NCBI GenBank assembly: GCA_029207755.1
Contig: JARCOQ010000002.1
Coordinates: 110,657,745-110,721,744, forward strand
DNA: 64,000 bases
Reading direction: 5' to 3'
Origin: Chamaea fasciata
Taxonomy: Eukaryota > Chordata > Aves > Passeriformes > Sylviidae
Part shown: positions 1-10,191 of the stretch, piece by piece
Layout: every line of letters begins with the position of its first letter
Position numbering within the stretch: the stretch's first letter is position 1
Position numbers and translations under genes: made by a program
The notes under the pieces: model-generated
Database searches by the model: none
What the model was told of the DNA's origin: nothing
What the model saw: the letters and a program-made list of their open reading frames with translations, nothing else

Positions 1-51
1 GCAATTTCAAAAGCACCACTCTGCACCTGTATTAAGGAGACTGGGGGAGAC

Positions 52-101
52 ACTATATATGTTTTAGATAACATATATACAACATATATTACATATATTA
101 C
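52..101. repeat. AT-rich (ACATATAT)-type microsatellite
   Basis: Alternating A/T with occasional C. Positions 71-100 read as three diverged 10-bp units of the form ACATATATAC. It is low-complexity DNA with no gene association. Confidence 0.75.
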
Positions 102-486
102 AAAACAACAAACTTTGCAGGAAAAGGGTGGATCAGCTCTTCTTAAATATAGTACCAGTTTCCTGTGAACCTTTCGTGACTGGACAGAACTTGTAGATGC
201 AGAAAGTCTGTTGACACTACCTAGCCTAAGCCAAGACTGTTGCATTTTTCTTCTTTTCTCTCCTCAGCAAAGCAAAGGGGTTGTAATGTACCAGGCTGCT
301 CCTTGTTGGAAGCAGCAAGTAGTGCCACGTATGACCTTTTGTTGCTTTGACATGCTACCTTATAAGCTGGTAGCCTTAAGAAATGCAAGGCAGAAAAATT
401 TAATCTCCTGGAACATGATGTAAAGCCATTTAATTATTTTCAAGGCATTCTTTGAGAATGACTGGGTTTGCTGCTCGAGGTGGGGC

Positions 487-499
487 GTGTGTGTGTGTG
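487..499. repeat. (GT)n microsatellite
   Basis: A 13-bp uninterrupted GT run. It is short and of no evident function. Confidence 0.8.
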
Positions 500-1220
500 A
501 CTAAAGGTTTGCACTTCACCAAAAAAGGCCTCCCGGGTGTCCCAGGGTTGTTAAATCAGGCTGTTTCCTGGGCTGGCCTGTAAACTCCGGGCACTTGGAG
601 ATCATGGATGCTTTCCAACCAGGCTGCCAATTTTCAGGCCAGCCTGGGTAATTCTCAGGCTCACCCACTCTTGCCCACGAGCTGCAGTTTCTACGCCCCT
701 GACAGCACAGTGCCTTTCTTTGGCTGTGCTCCCACCAAGCACCCACAGCATGGCTCCAGCCCCGCCATTGCAAAAGATGCAGGCTCCTGAGTATTAAGGA
801 TGGGTGAGAAACATATTTTTTTGGTACACAGGGAATGCAGTGGGTTTGAAAACATCTTCTTTCTCAGAATGAAAAAAAAGCACTGATTTTTTTTTCTCAG
901 GTTTCCTCTGAGGCCAAACCAAATCCCCCCCAAACACTCTTAAAACCCCCCTTTTTGAACTGCTCTCAAAGTTTCATTTTGATAAAAACTCATCTCATTC
1001 TTACTCCACCTTGAAAAATATTTTTTTTCGTGTACTATAAAGTCAAACCTTGTTAACCCATCTTTTCAAGCTGAAAAACTAAAACATTTGCTTTCAGAAA
1101 GTTCAGGCAGGACCTTTGAAAACTTTTCTCTAAGAAATTTTTTTCCAAATTAATTTTTTAAAAATTTTTCTTTTAGTTTTAAAGAAAACCGCTTCTTTTT
1201 AACAAATTTGCATTTTTAGC

Positions 1221-1289
1221 TTTGTTTTTTTTTTTTTTTGTTTGGTGTTTTTTGCGGGTTTTTTTTTGTTTTGTTTTGTTTTGTTTTTT
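1221..1289. repeat. T-rich tract with (TTTTG)4
   Basis: A 15-T run at 1225-1239 is followed by T/G sequence and four TTTTG units at about 1264-1283. It could be the reverse complement of an old A-rich retrotransposon tail, but no element body is recognisable next to it. Confidence 0.8.
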
Positions 1290-1779
1290 CTGGTGGGAAA
1301 GGTGTTATCATAGAAGATTTCCATGCAGCTCTGTAGTGAGCTGGCCCATGGAGATACTGTGAATGATTTTACCAATCAGTGGTAGAGAAGAGAAACATTA
1401 GGAACAAAACTTGACCAAGGGTCTCCTCAGCTTCTCCTCTCCATTGATGTACCTGCTTTTCTTCCCTGTATCCTTGCACAAACCAACCACTCCCTTAACC
1501 TACAATAGAGGCACAACTGGAGATTAGAGAAAAAGGGCTTCAGACACTGAAAGAAGCTGGAAAGCTGCTCTACTCAAGTGTATAGATCTTCACAGAAACA
1601 TGGGAAGATCTAATCCTGCACTACAGTGGCTGAGATTCAGGGCTCTTCTCCTTTGATACTCCTTTTTTTCCTGGGAGTATAGTCTCCAAGGACTGGATCC
1701 AAAGACCATTGAAGCCAGCTGAGAAAATCCCTTACAATGAATTTTTCCATAATTTTGGAAATCCTGACATTTATATGTT

Positions 1780-1869
1780 TGGGTTTTTTTGGTGGGGTTT
1801 TTTGGGTTTTTTTTTTTTTTTTTTTTCTTCTTGTTTGTTGTTGTTGTTGTTGGTTGGTTGGGTTTTTTT
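1780..1869. repeat. T/G-rich low-complexity tract with T20 and (TTG)n
   Basis: G runs of three to four alternate with T runs. There is a 20-T homopolymer at 1807-1826, then several TTG and TTGG units. The open frame across it encodes only F, G, V and C runs and is not a gene. Confidence 0.85.
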
Positions 1870-4379
1870 GCCTTAAATTTGAAGGAGGAAGAACTGCTAG
1901 CTTATTTATGCTCTCTTCTTTGCCAGCTGTGGTAGTATTAGGTTTTGAACTGAGCTCTAAACCTTAATTACTGTAGCAGCACTGCAAAAAAAGCCATTCT
2001 AATTCTGGGAATACAAACATTCCGTTGTCTCTCAAAAGTCTCAGCTAGAATAAAATCACTTTTAAAAGGCATTTATCTTTTAAGGCCAGCTGCTCTGCTC
2101 GTCTTATCACCACCTTCAGCCTCTAGTCCTAGAAGTAAGTTTCATCACTTTCCTTATACAAAACCTGACCTAAAAGAACAAAAGCAGGGTTGTGGGTACG
2201 GAGATGTTTCTCCTCCCAAGGTGGGTGGAAGAATACATAGCACTGCTTTGTTGGAGAAAGGTTTTCCATCCATTCTCTGCCAAGGGAGACACATTTCAAG
2301 TTCACTTTTCAGCTGACCAGACAGGGCTATATGGCTCTCAAGGAGTTTCTGTGGCAATGGATGAAAATATTTGTATCTGGATTTGTCTTCTGCTGTTTTT
2401 GTCAACACCAGAAAAGGTCAATGTTTTTCCTTGGTCAGGGAAAGATGATGTCTAGATTTACAGCAGCATGAAAGCTGAAAGAAGAGAAGCAATAAGTAGT
2501 TTTGGCAAGTGGTGGATCCAGGAACCATTAACCTATTGAAATGAAACTGTTTCTTTTTCTGTCCCCAGGACACTTCAGTCATTCCCATAAGCTAGGATCC
2601 TTCCAAGCAACTTGGAGAGAGGCGAGTGCAGAAGCAAAGCTCCACAAAAGGTCCCTGCTCATCTCTTCAAGCAGACACGGCAGAGAGAAAGCAACAGCCT
2701 CATCAAGCCATAATGTCAAAAAAATAAATGAACTACACTAATTCTCTTTTCCTCTTACTAGCCCCAGCATTTAATTTTTGACTCTTAGAGTCTAAACGTA
2801 GAAAAGGCACCAAACAGGCAGCTTCCTAAATTTTAGGGAATCTATAGTCTTGTATTTAAAGTCTAAAGGAAATATTGTGCCTATTCTGAATATCTTCAAA
2901 GTAAATCAACAACTAAGCACGATTCCTATCCTCGTGTTGATGGAATGAGAAGTTAGATTTACCAAATGTTACACTGTGGAAATCTAGAGGAAGAGTGCAT
3001 CAAATCTGAGTCTTGCCCAGTACACCGTCACTTTTCTGTCAGATTCCCATCTCTGCAACCTCTTTTTTATGCTGTTTATTCCAAGTGTAGCTCCCCTACA
3101 TGTTTTGACTAGGAAATGAATATATGCAAGACCCCAGACCTCATGATTCCATCAGCATGAGAGAGCAGACGTTTAAAAACACTTTTATCATTTCAAGGTC
3201 GCCACTCCAGGTTGCTTTTTCAGAGAGTGATTGAAGGCAGTTTAGGAAATGGAGAGCACTAAAATAAGAGGAAGATGGAGACACAACTATTGATATGCTC
3301 TCAAACTTGTTCAAGGAGATCAGGAAACTCGAGTGTATAAGAGTAATTTCCACTAAGTGTAGTTTCAAATCAAAATTCTTGGTTTTCCTCAACTAATGCA
3401 GCAAAAAGTTGTCAAGTGGCACATTTTAGGCTTAACAAAGCACTGGCTGTTGCTCATGCCCGCTGTTGGGTATAAGTCGAATACAGAAATAACTCATCAA
3501 TGGTTTGAATTGGTGTTGGATTTTAAAATCTGGTGGTTCTGATTTTAATTTAACATATCCTGTGGTGCAGTGTGTGAAATATGTACTTAACCCAGATCGT
3601 TGTGAGATGAAAGCACACTCATGTTTATTTTACATTATTTGCTGTAGTTTGTTGAAAGCCAACATTCCTGGGCAGTGAATGCAGCAGGGATGAATCATTT
3701 GAACTAGGTGAGGGGTTAGCATCTGGAAGAAAATGAAAGTTAAATAACTACATTAAATTTCAGCAAAATGGGTTAAAAAATGTTAGGCTAGAGAAACTTG
3801 TATCTCCATTCTGAGGCAAGGAATTATGGTACTTATTTCTATGGGTTTTCCACCAGCACTTTTAATGTCAGCTGTGATTAGAGGTAATTAATATCACACA
3901 TTTCCTACCTTCAGAACTGAGGTGCTGAAGCAAAGTTAAATACAAATTGCTACCAAGAGCTGTAGCAAAGGCACCAAATGACAGTACAGCACCAGGGAAT
4001 CAATCCTAATGATTCATATCACCATAGGAATCTTAATCAAGGACCAGGACATCACCAGATTGAGTATTGAATGGTTAAGGAAAAAAGATGGGCCCCGTGC
4101 TAGAGAGCTTAGCACTGTGGCAGAGGCAAAGGGGAATGACAAAGTAGGCAAAGAGAAGGGAAAGCAGAACAAAATGATGGAACAGCAGCACCAGAAATGA
4201 GCCCAGCACAGGGACAGTCCACAGTAAAGATTTTCTGAGAGCTTGTAAGAGTGATTTTGACAGAGTGGCTGCGTGGGTGTTTGTGGTGGGCCCGTCTCAC
4301 ACCTGAGTGGTGGGAGGGATGGGCAAAAGTGCCTGCCTGAAAATCTATCAAGTGGGCAAATAAAGTAAGGGCTAGATGA

Positions 4380-5110
4380 GGGCAGAAATTTTATCTGGTT
4401 AGTGAATTATGCACTTCAGCCTTGAAAGCAGAAGGAAGGGGCTTCTCCTGAGGATAGCAGGGCAGAGGAAGGGGGACAGAAGTAGCAGCAGCAAAGCAAA
4501 AGCCTGCCTTGAGAAAAGGATGCTCATAGCAGTGTTTGAGCTGGGTATAAGTTGGATGAGACAGTGCTTTACAAGGCCAGAAAGAAAAAGAGGTGGGAGT
4601 AGCTGAGATTCGAAATGCCAGAAGCCTGCAGAAGAATTTTAGCTGAAAGGAGACGAAAGGCCACAGAGTAAAGATGGTATTGAGAAAAAAAAAAATTAAA
4701 AATCACCGAGGATGTGAGAAGTCTGAGCCAAAGATGTCTTGTAGGATGCCTGTGGGACAGGCAGCATGCTCCTGAGGCCGTGTGGTACCTCCCAGAGCTG
4801 TCAGCTGAGCAGCTCTGCTCCCACCAGACTGGGCTGCAGCTGGGGGACAATTGTCTCTTGGCTGGTGTTATAGGGAGAGGCCTCAGCTGGGAGAGATGGA
4901 GCAGGGAAGCAGATCTGTAAATCACAAGGGACTGGGAAAGGGAATTTCAGTTTGGGCCTGTAGGTGAGGTTGCACAGAGACAACATGAAAACACAGAGAG
5001 GAGCAGAAGAGAGAAGCAGATCCAGAAGCCTCTGGAGAGTGAAGCAGTGAGGAGCATCTGCAGAAGGAGACTTGAGCAAGGAAGAGAAGCCAGTGAGTCA
5101 CCAAGAGAGG
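4380..5110 (+). other. Purine-biased stretch (GA-rich plus strand)
   Basis: Over roughly 700 bp the plus strand is dominated by A and G in irregular words such as CAGAGG, GGAAG, GAGAAGC and GCAGAAGG, with no fixed period. Open frames run on both strands but their products resemble no protein I know. A strand bias of this length can come from a decayed simple repeat, an unrecognised mobile element, or transcription-linked mutation. A shorter stretch of similar texture lies at 16490-16830. Confidence 0.45.
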
Positions 5111-5956
5111 ATGGTGGCTCCATGGGGGCCTGCCCAGTAAAAGACTCAAGTGGTGTCTTCAGGACACCTTGTGGTTTCACAAGCTGGTCTGCAGAGGTCT
5201 CTTGCGGGTCTCTCTGACTTCCTTCCTCTGTCTTCAGCTGCTCTGCTCTCCTTGTTCAGGTTTGAACAAACACCAAGGACAGGCTGGGACACCCTGCATC
5301 ATCTTCCAGCACTTGAAAGATCAGCATTACTGAAACCCAGAAGAAGAAGAGGTGTTGAAAGCTGTCAGAGCCAGGGAATCAGTCAGGCAGGTGCACTGAG
5401 GAGTACAGAGAGCTGGGAAAGAAGGGGCAGAACAGCAAGAGGCTTTCCCTGGGCTAGCAAACACTTGAGTTGCACAGCTACAGGGTTCATCATCACCCTA
5501 CTCCCCCGACTTCAGTTTACAGAGACAGCATGGTTTTAGTCCTTCATCATCCTGTCAGTCTGGTCCAGATGGCAGAGACTCAGAGCAAAGCAGTTATTCA
5601 CCAAGGGAGAGATTGGAAAAGGACACTCTCTCTAAAAGCAGTAAAGTTGCATTCAGTGAAGACTGCACTATGTCAAAGAGAAGTAAAGGCTGGACTGATG
5701 TAAAATGAAGGTGATTCTGTGACTTTGGTCATTCTGCATTTTTTGTATAGCTTCCGTAACTCTGCATAATACAAATTTTTGTAAATTTTATTATATTTTA
5801 CTTTATTTATATTTGTATTATATGTAGTACAAAATTTTATCATAGGCTGTTCAAAAATCGTGGGAATACTTTGGCCATGTAAGTGTTTCCTAGTTGCTCT
5901 TTCCATTAATTCTCTCAGTCTTTACTGAGGGACAGAAAGATAGGGATGTTGAAATT

Positions 5957-6201
5957 CCTAGAATCATTAAGGTTGGAAAAGACCTGTGAGCTCATTGAGT
6001 CCAACCCAGCACCTCCATGTCCACCACTAAACCATGCCCCCACCTGCCATATATTGATGACTTCTGAACATTTCCAGGGATGGTGATTCTGCCACTTCCC
6101 TGGACAGCCTGCTCCAATGCCTGATCACCCTTCTGGTGAAGAAATGTTCCCTGATATCCAATCTAACCATCCCCTGGTGCAGTTCCTACAACTTCCTTTG
6201 G
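5957..6201 (-). mobile_element. CR1 LINE fragment, 3' end, reverse orientation
   Basis: On the plus strand this begins TAGAATCATTAAGGTTGGAA and continues through 'gtccaaccc', 'tccagggatggtgattctgccacttccctgg', 'cagcctgctccaatgcctgatcaccctt' and 'atatccaatctaac'. That is the reverse complement of the avian CR1 3' region in the usual order. CR1 copies by target-primed reverse transcription and is normally 5'-truncated, as here. About 245 bp remain with many substitutions and no usable reading frame. The copy ends about 160 bp before the CpG island. Confidence 0.93.
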
Positions 6202-6457
6202 AGATGCTCGCTTAAATTCAGCGCACAGGCACCTGCTTGAGTTTTGGTCTGCTCTCTTTGAGGCGCAGAGGTTGTCAGTGCAGGCGCTGCTGCTGAAAGC
6301 TCTTGCTGCCCCATTTCTTTGCCCAGAAGGCAAATTCATGCCCTGAACTGCTTCAGGATCTGGCGGCAGATGGACGTGGCGGCGACAGACCATTGCCACT
6401 CAAGGCGGGCGTGCTGCTGGCTCCGCGCAGACGCTGCGGGCAGGCGTGGGGCTCATC

Positions 6458-6474
6458 GGGCGGGGCGGGGAGGG
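6458..6474 (+). promoter_or_regulatory. Overlapping GC boxes and compact G-quadruplex motif
   Basis: The 17-base run GGGCGGGGCGGGGAGGG contains two overlapping GGGGCGGGG-type Sp1/KLF boxes. It is also four G-tracts of three or more separated by single bases (C, C, A), the most stable class of intramolecular quadruplex. It lies upstream of the repeat array inside the CpG island. A second, looser set of tracts follows at 6501-6528 with loops of 4, 9 and 1 nt. Confidence 0.75.
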
Positions 6475-6565
6475 ATGGCAGAGTTCCCATTCCGAGCTGC
6501 GGGCTCCGGGTCGCGCTCCGGGAGGGGGAAGGAAGCGGCGGCTGCAGCGCGGGGCCGCGGCCGCC

Positions 6566-6839
6566 CGGGGGAGCGCAGGCACCGCCGGGGGGAGCGCAGG
6601 CACCGCCGGGGGGAGCGCAGGCACCGCCGGGGGGAGCGCAGGCACCGCCCGGGGGAGCGCAGGCACCGCCGGGGGAGCGCAGGCACCGCCGGGGGGAGCG
6701 CAGGCACCGCCGGGGGGAGCGCAGGCACCGCCGGGGGGAGCGCAGGCACCGCCGGGGGGAGCGCAGGCACCGCCGGGGGAGCGCAGGCACCGCCGGGGGG
6801 AGCGCAGGCACCGCCGGGGGGAGCGCAGGCACCGCCGGG
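6566..6839. repeat. GC-rich minisatellite, 21-bp unit, 13 copies
   Basis: The 15-base core AGCGCAGGCACCGCC starts at 6572, 6593, 6614, 6635, 6656, 6676, 6697, 6718, 6739, 6760, 6780, 6801 and 6822, each followed by five or six G (one copy has an extra C and five G). Spacing is 21 bp except for two 20-bp steps. The copies are almost identical, which implies recent expansion or homogenisation. Each unit carries three CpGs. Because 21 is a multiple of three and the unit has no stop codon, several frames stay open on both strands, giving heptad peptides such as GERRHRR, GSAGTAG or GAQAPPG. The two 20-bp steps move each reading between these forms, which argues against a selected protein. Confidence 0.97.
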
Positions 6840-6954
6840 CCCGCACCGCGCTCCGCCCGCGGGGCGCCGCAGGAGCCGCTCCGGGCTGCAGCGGGGCTTG
6901 CGAGCCCCATTCAGAATAAAACACTTCCCCTCTTCTCTGCGTTGTATCAATTTA

Positions 6955-7030
6955 AACTTTTTTTCCTCCCCTTCTCTCTCTCTCTCTCTCTTTTTTTTCC
7001 CCCTTTTTTTTTTTCTTCTTTTTTTTCCCC
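6955..7030 (+). repeat. Long polypyrimidine tract
   Basis: About 75 bases of nearly pure T and C, including CT-repeat at 6974-6990, T8, C5 and T11 runs. It immediately follows the CpG island. The mirror-like purine/pyrimidine character makes triplex (H-DNA) formation possible. The first AG after it is at 7039-7040, so it also resembles a 3' splice site on the plus strand, but no matching exon is recognised. Confidence 0.85.
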
Positions 7031-7073
7031 ATTATCGAAGCTCTCAAATATTCCGAGAGAGAGAGAGAGAGAG
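6974..7073. repeat. Inverted pair: (CT)8C and (GA)9G
   Basis: A 17-base CT run at 6974-6990 and a 19-base GA run at 7055-7073 are reverse complements, separated by 64 bp of mainly pyrimidines. In single-stranded DNA or RNA they could pair into a stem of 17 bp. On duplex DNA each is a GAGA/CTCT microsatellite. Confidence 0.85.
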
Positions 7074-10000
7074 GTTACAAAATGTGTTTACTTACAAATT
7101 TGGAAGTAGCGACAAGACGCAATGCAGTGAATTTGTCATCTGCTCATGACTAGCAGATGGTCCTCCTTCTTTGCAAGCAAACTGCGTGAGTCACAATCTT
7201 GCCTGGTTTGTAGGATCGAGCCGAGGCGCTCCCTGGCACCAGGGTGGACAGAGTCGCCCATCCCCATCGTGCCGCCTGCCCACACAGCCAGTGGGCTCTC
7301 TGGCACTGGGTGGATCCCACCGTGCCTTTTTGGAAAGGTCCCTCATCCCTCCTGCTTCCACGGCAGATAATTCCGGGTGCACTCCTGTCTATAGAGGCTG
7401 CTTCACGTGGCTCTCGCAGTGCAATGGGATCTTTAAATGGGAACACTTTGCATTAACATTTCACAGACGAGCTGAAAAAGATAACTGTGAGTTATGCTTA
7501 AACAGACTCATTTTTAGCTGTGGATGAAGCCAAAGAGGGAAATGCAAAAAAGCCTGATGAGACCCTTTTGCCTGGAATCAGTGCTGCTGCAGACTGGTGC
7601 TGCTGTGAAAACCCAGCTCCCTGCATCAAGGCATGATATGTTGAAGGTGGCTCTGAGCTTTGCTCTCAGTAATAAACAAAGCAAAATTAAATTGAAATAG
7701 TGCAACTCTGCATTGGTTTAGAGGTCTGTGCAGAGCTTGCAGAATTGGAGTTGCTTGTCCTGGTAAACAGATAAGGCTCAATTTTATTACAGGTATGTTA
7801 GAAAGTTGTTTTACGAGATTAAAGTCATCCAACATTCACTCCTGCCTTCCCTCTCTGGTTTGAGTTGATTTCTCTTGATAGTTTTTCCTCTGTTGTGACA
7901 CATTCCTGGTTTTTTCTTACCATGTAAATCTGCATGATTGGTTTTCCTCTAGATTTGTCTGTGTGTGCATATTTTTCACAGCAGAGCAAGAGGGAGCGAG
8001 TTTAAATGACACAAAAATCAGGTACTAAGAGTGATGGGGAAAATTCAGGGAAGATATCCACCTGAAAATATTTTGAAATGAGTTTTTTGCAAAGTGGACA
8101 GGTTTCAAGTTGACAGAACCTCTTTTAAAATGAATTAATTTCTAAAGCTGTCACTTATTTATATGGTATAATATTTGTTGCTCTTTGTTGGATGCAAGAG
8201 TTCCACTTGTTCACACCAGCCACGGGTGAGATGTGCACTCCTGCCAGATGCTCACATGTTTGCACAATGTGAGACACACAAATTGTCCTTGACATTCTGT
8301 AGGTAGCAGAGTCCATGTGAACAATGTAAAGAAAGTGCTGGGTTTCCTTGCTTTTCAGTTTCTTCTGGAATGTTTTCTTTCCTGGTTTTTTATAGAAGAG
8401 CATTCCAGATAAAGGCACTCTTCATAGGTAAGAACAGAGAAGCAATCCTCTTGTTTCTGAAAGAAATGCTAAAATCTATGGATGGTAGTGAGGAAAGTCA
8501 TGTTAATGTGGTAACAAATACAAGACTAGCGCCAGGAGCTCTGATTTGGAGATCCTGAAGCTGTAACCAACCTGTGAGCACCAACCTATGGCACAGCCAT
8601 AGCCCATCACTGATATTTCTTCCAACGTCGTCCTTTTCTCTTTCAGAGGTCAGGTGCTGCCCTGGGAATCGCCTCCCTGCAAGGAGACAGAGTTTGGGCC
8701 GTCTTCTCTGTCTGAGCTCCTCATCAGTAGCTGTGAAGGTGCTGGTGCTGAATTGTCATCCAGAATGTGGGAATGAGAGAGGAAGGGGAATTGAGGGCTG
8801 GTTGTAATGGAAACATGAGGGGGTGGGTCATCTTCAGGTTTAGGAAGGGTGACATTCATGGGGGCCCATGGGGACTCCAGTGCATCTGACCAGCAGCAGG
8901 AAAGTCCTCCAAGCTGCTGAGAATAGGTTTGTCCTCTTGATCCCTGAAATGAGCCTCCTCTCTTCTCTCATTGCTGCCAATAAATCCAGGATTAGGAAGC
9001 TGACAGCCGCCTACACGCTCTGGGAGAGCACAGTGACCACATGCAAAATTTATAGCCTACAGTATTGCTGTAGGTGGGGATACAAAATACTTCTGTGGGG
9101 TTTTTAGGCTTGGGATTCCCCGTGGGTGCTGGCAGTGACACACCTACTCTGATGCATTATCCCCCCGCAGTGAGGCATGCAGGAGGAGAGGGCTGGTGTG
9201 CTCCAGTGCAGAGTCCCAGGGATAGATGTTGTCCCAGGTGCTCTGGTTACCTGTGTTTGCTGCACCTTCAGCCTGACTTTTGCTCCACAGTCAGATCTAT
9301 TTGCCTCAGGTCAGTGCTGTTCTCTTTTAGCTCTGTCAAAACCCCACAGCCCTGGCTGGTTGCCCTCTTGGGCAGCTTCATCCACCACCTAAGACACTCC
9401 CTTAGGGACTCTGCAGATAACTACATAGATGGGGAGCAGGGCTTTCATGGGCACCACAACTGGTCAGCATCAGCCTGGTGGGTTTTCCTTGCTAACAACA
9501 TGCACTGCTTGCCCCTGATTACTGTTGCTCCACCAGCTTAGGTGACCCCGTGCTCACAGAGGGGAAGGAGACAAAAAGGAATGCTTGAAAAGGTCCATGG
9601 GTGGCCCAAGTGTAAAGTCTGCAGGAGGAAAATTAATTCAACAGAAGTTGTGAATAAAAAGGAGTGGCATAGTGAACTCACACAGTCTTGACATTCCTTT
9701 GTTTCTACAATGATCTGGATCTGAAAATCCTGGGTAAAACCATAACTAAGGAAGATGAAGTGGCAAAGGCTCTCACCTATGTCTTCTTTGTTGCTGTTGG
9801 AAATGGAGAATTACAGCTGTGAAATTTAGAGGCTATGAAGGACTGCTAGGCAGCCAGCTTCTGTGAGGTTTCACCTCTGAGCTGAAGTTGGCTTGTGGAA
9901 GGCAAGTTTCTCATTACTTTTGGATTTACTGGGATGAATACCAAATATAATTCATTTCAGCAAAAGAAGAGCTGCATCTCCATTGGAGGTGCTTTGGGTA

Positions 10001-10120
10001 AATGGGAAGCTCTGAGATACGTACTCTGCAACTCACAGTGAGACTCTGAATAATATACCTGGGAAACTGAAAAATGAGCAGCCACAGGAAAACCCATCAT
10101 CTCAGTGTTGGATTTTTACA
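7074..10120. other. Gene-free unique DNA downstream of the CpG island
   Basis: I see no gene here. A perfect AP-1 heptamer, TGAGTCA, lies at 7187-7193 within a donor-like GTGAGT, and a CACGTG E-box at about 7404-7409. Short words like these occur by chance. The remainder is mixed unique sequence with scattered frames under 160 codons that look non-coding. Confidence 0.55.
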
Positions 10121-10191
10121 AGGCAGGAGGCTTGGAAGTCGATGATATTTAAGGCCCCTTCCAACCCAGGCCATTCTGTGATTCTATGATA
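10121..10191 (+). mobile_element. CR1 LINE fragment, extreme 3' end
   Basis: The plus strand reads 'aggcaggaggcttggaagtcgatgatatttaaggccccttccaaccc' and then 'aggccattctgtgattctatgat', the sense-strand 3' terminus of avian CR1 including its ATTCTATGAT-type tail. Only about 70 bp survive, a severe 5' truncation. Confidence 0.93.

Larger units (their letters stand above)
1..5956. other. Gene-free unique DNA, A/T-rich, with T and T/G tracts
   Basis: I see no gene in this stretch. It is mostly A/T-rich, CpG-poor single-copy-looking sequence. Open frames are short and unlike any protein I know. Tracts at 52-101, 487-499, 1221-1289 and 1780-1869 are listed separately. From about 4380 to 5110 the plus strand is strongly purine-biased (repeated AGAG, GGAAG and GCAGAAG words) without being a clean tandem repeat. 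A 10-bp inverted repeat, GGCTGGCCTG at 571-580 and its complement at 635-644, could pair around a 54-nt loop. No retrotransposon end is recognisable before 5957. Confidence 0.6.
6360..6905. promoter_or_regulatory. CpG island, candidate promoter
   Basis: GC content rises abruptly from about 45% to about 75%. By hand count there are roughly 80 CpG dinucleotides in about 545 bp, near the number expected by chance, whereas the flanks are strongly CpG-depleted as expected for methylated vertebrate DNA. About half of the CpGs lie in the 21-bp repeat array and the rest in non-repetitive flanks (6360-6565 and 6840-6905), so the island is not only a product of the repeat. GC boxes are present at 6458-6470. 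No TATA box or known first exon is recognised. Such islands usually mark promoters, often bidirectional. The product could be a non-coding RNA, an alternative first exon of a distant gene, or nothing at all. Confidence 0.8.

Noticed and set aside
6319..7149. Open frame of 276 codons on the plus strand over the CpG island
   Set aside because: It opens with TTG, its middle is the stop-free 21-bp repeat, its end runs through a pyrimidine tract, and equally long frames exist in other frames and on the opposite strand.
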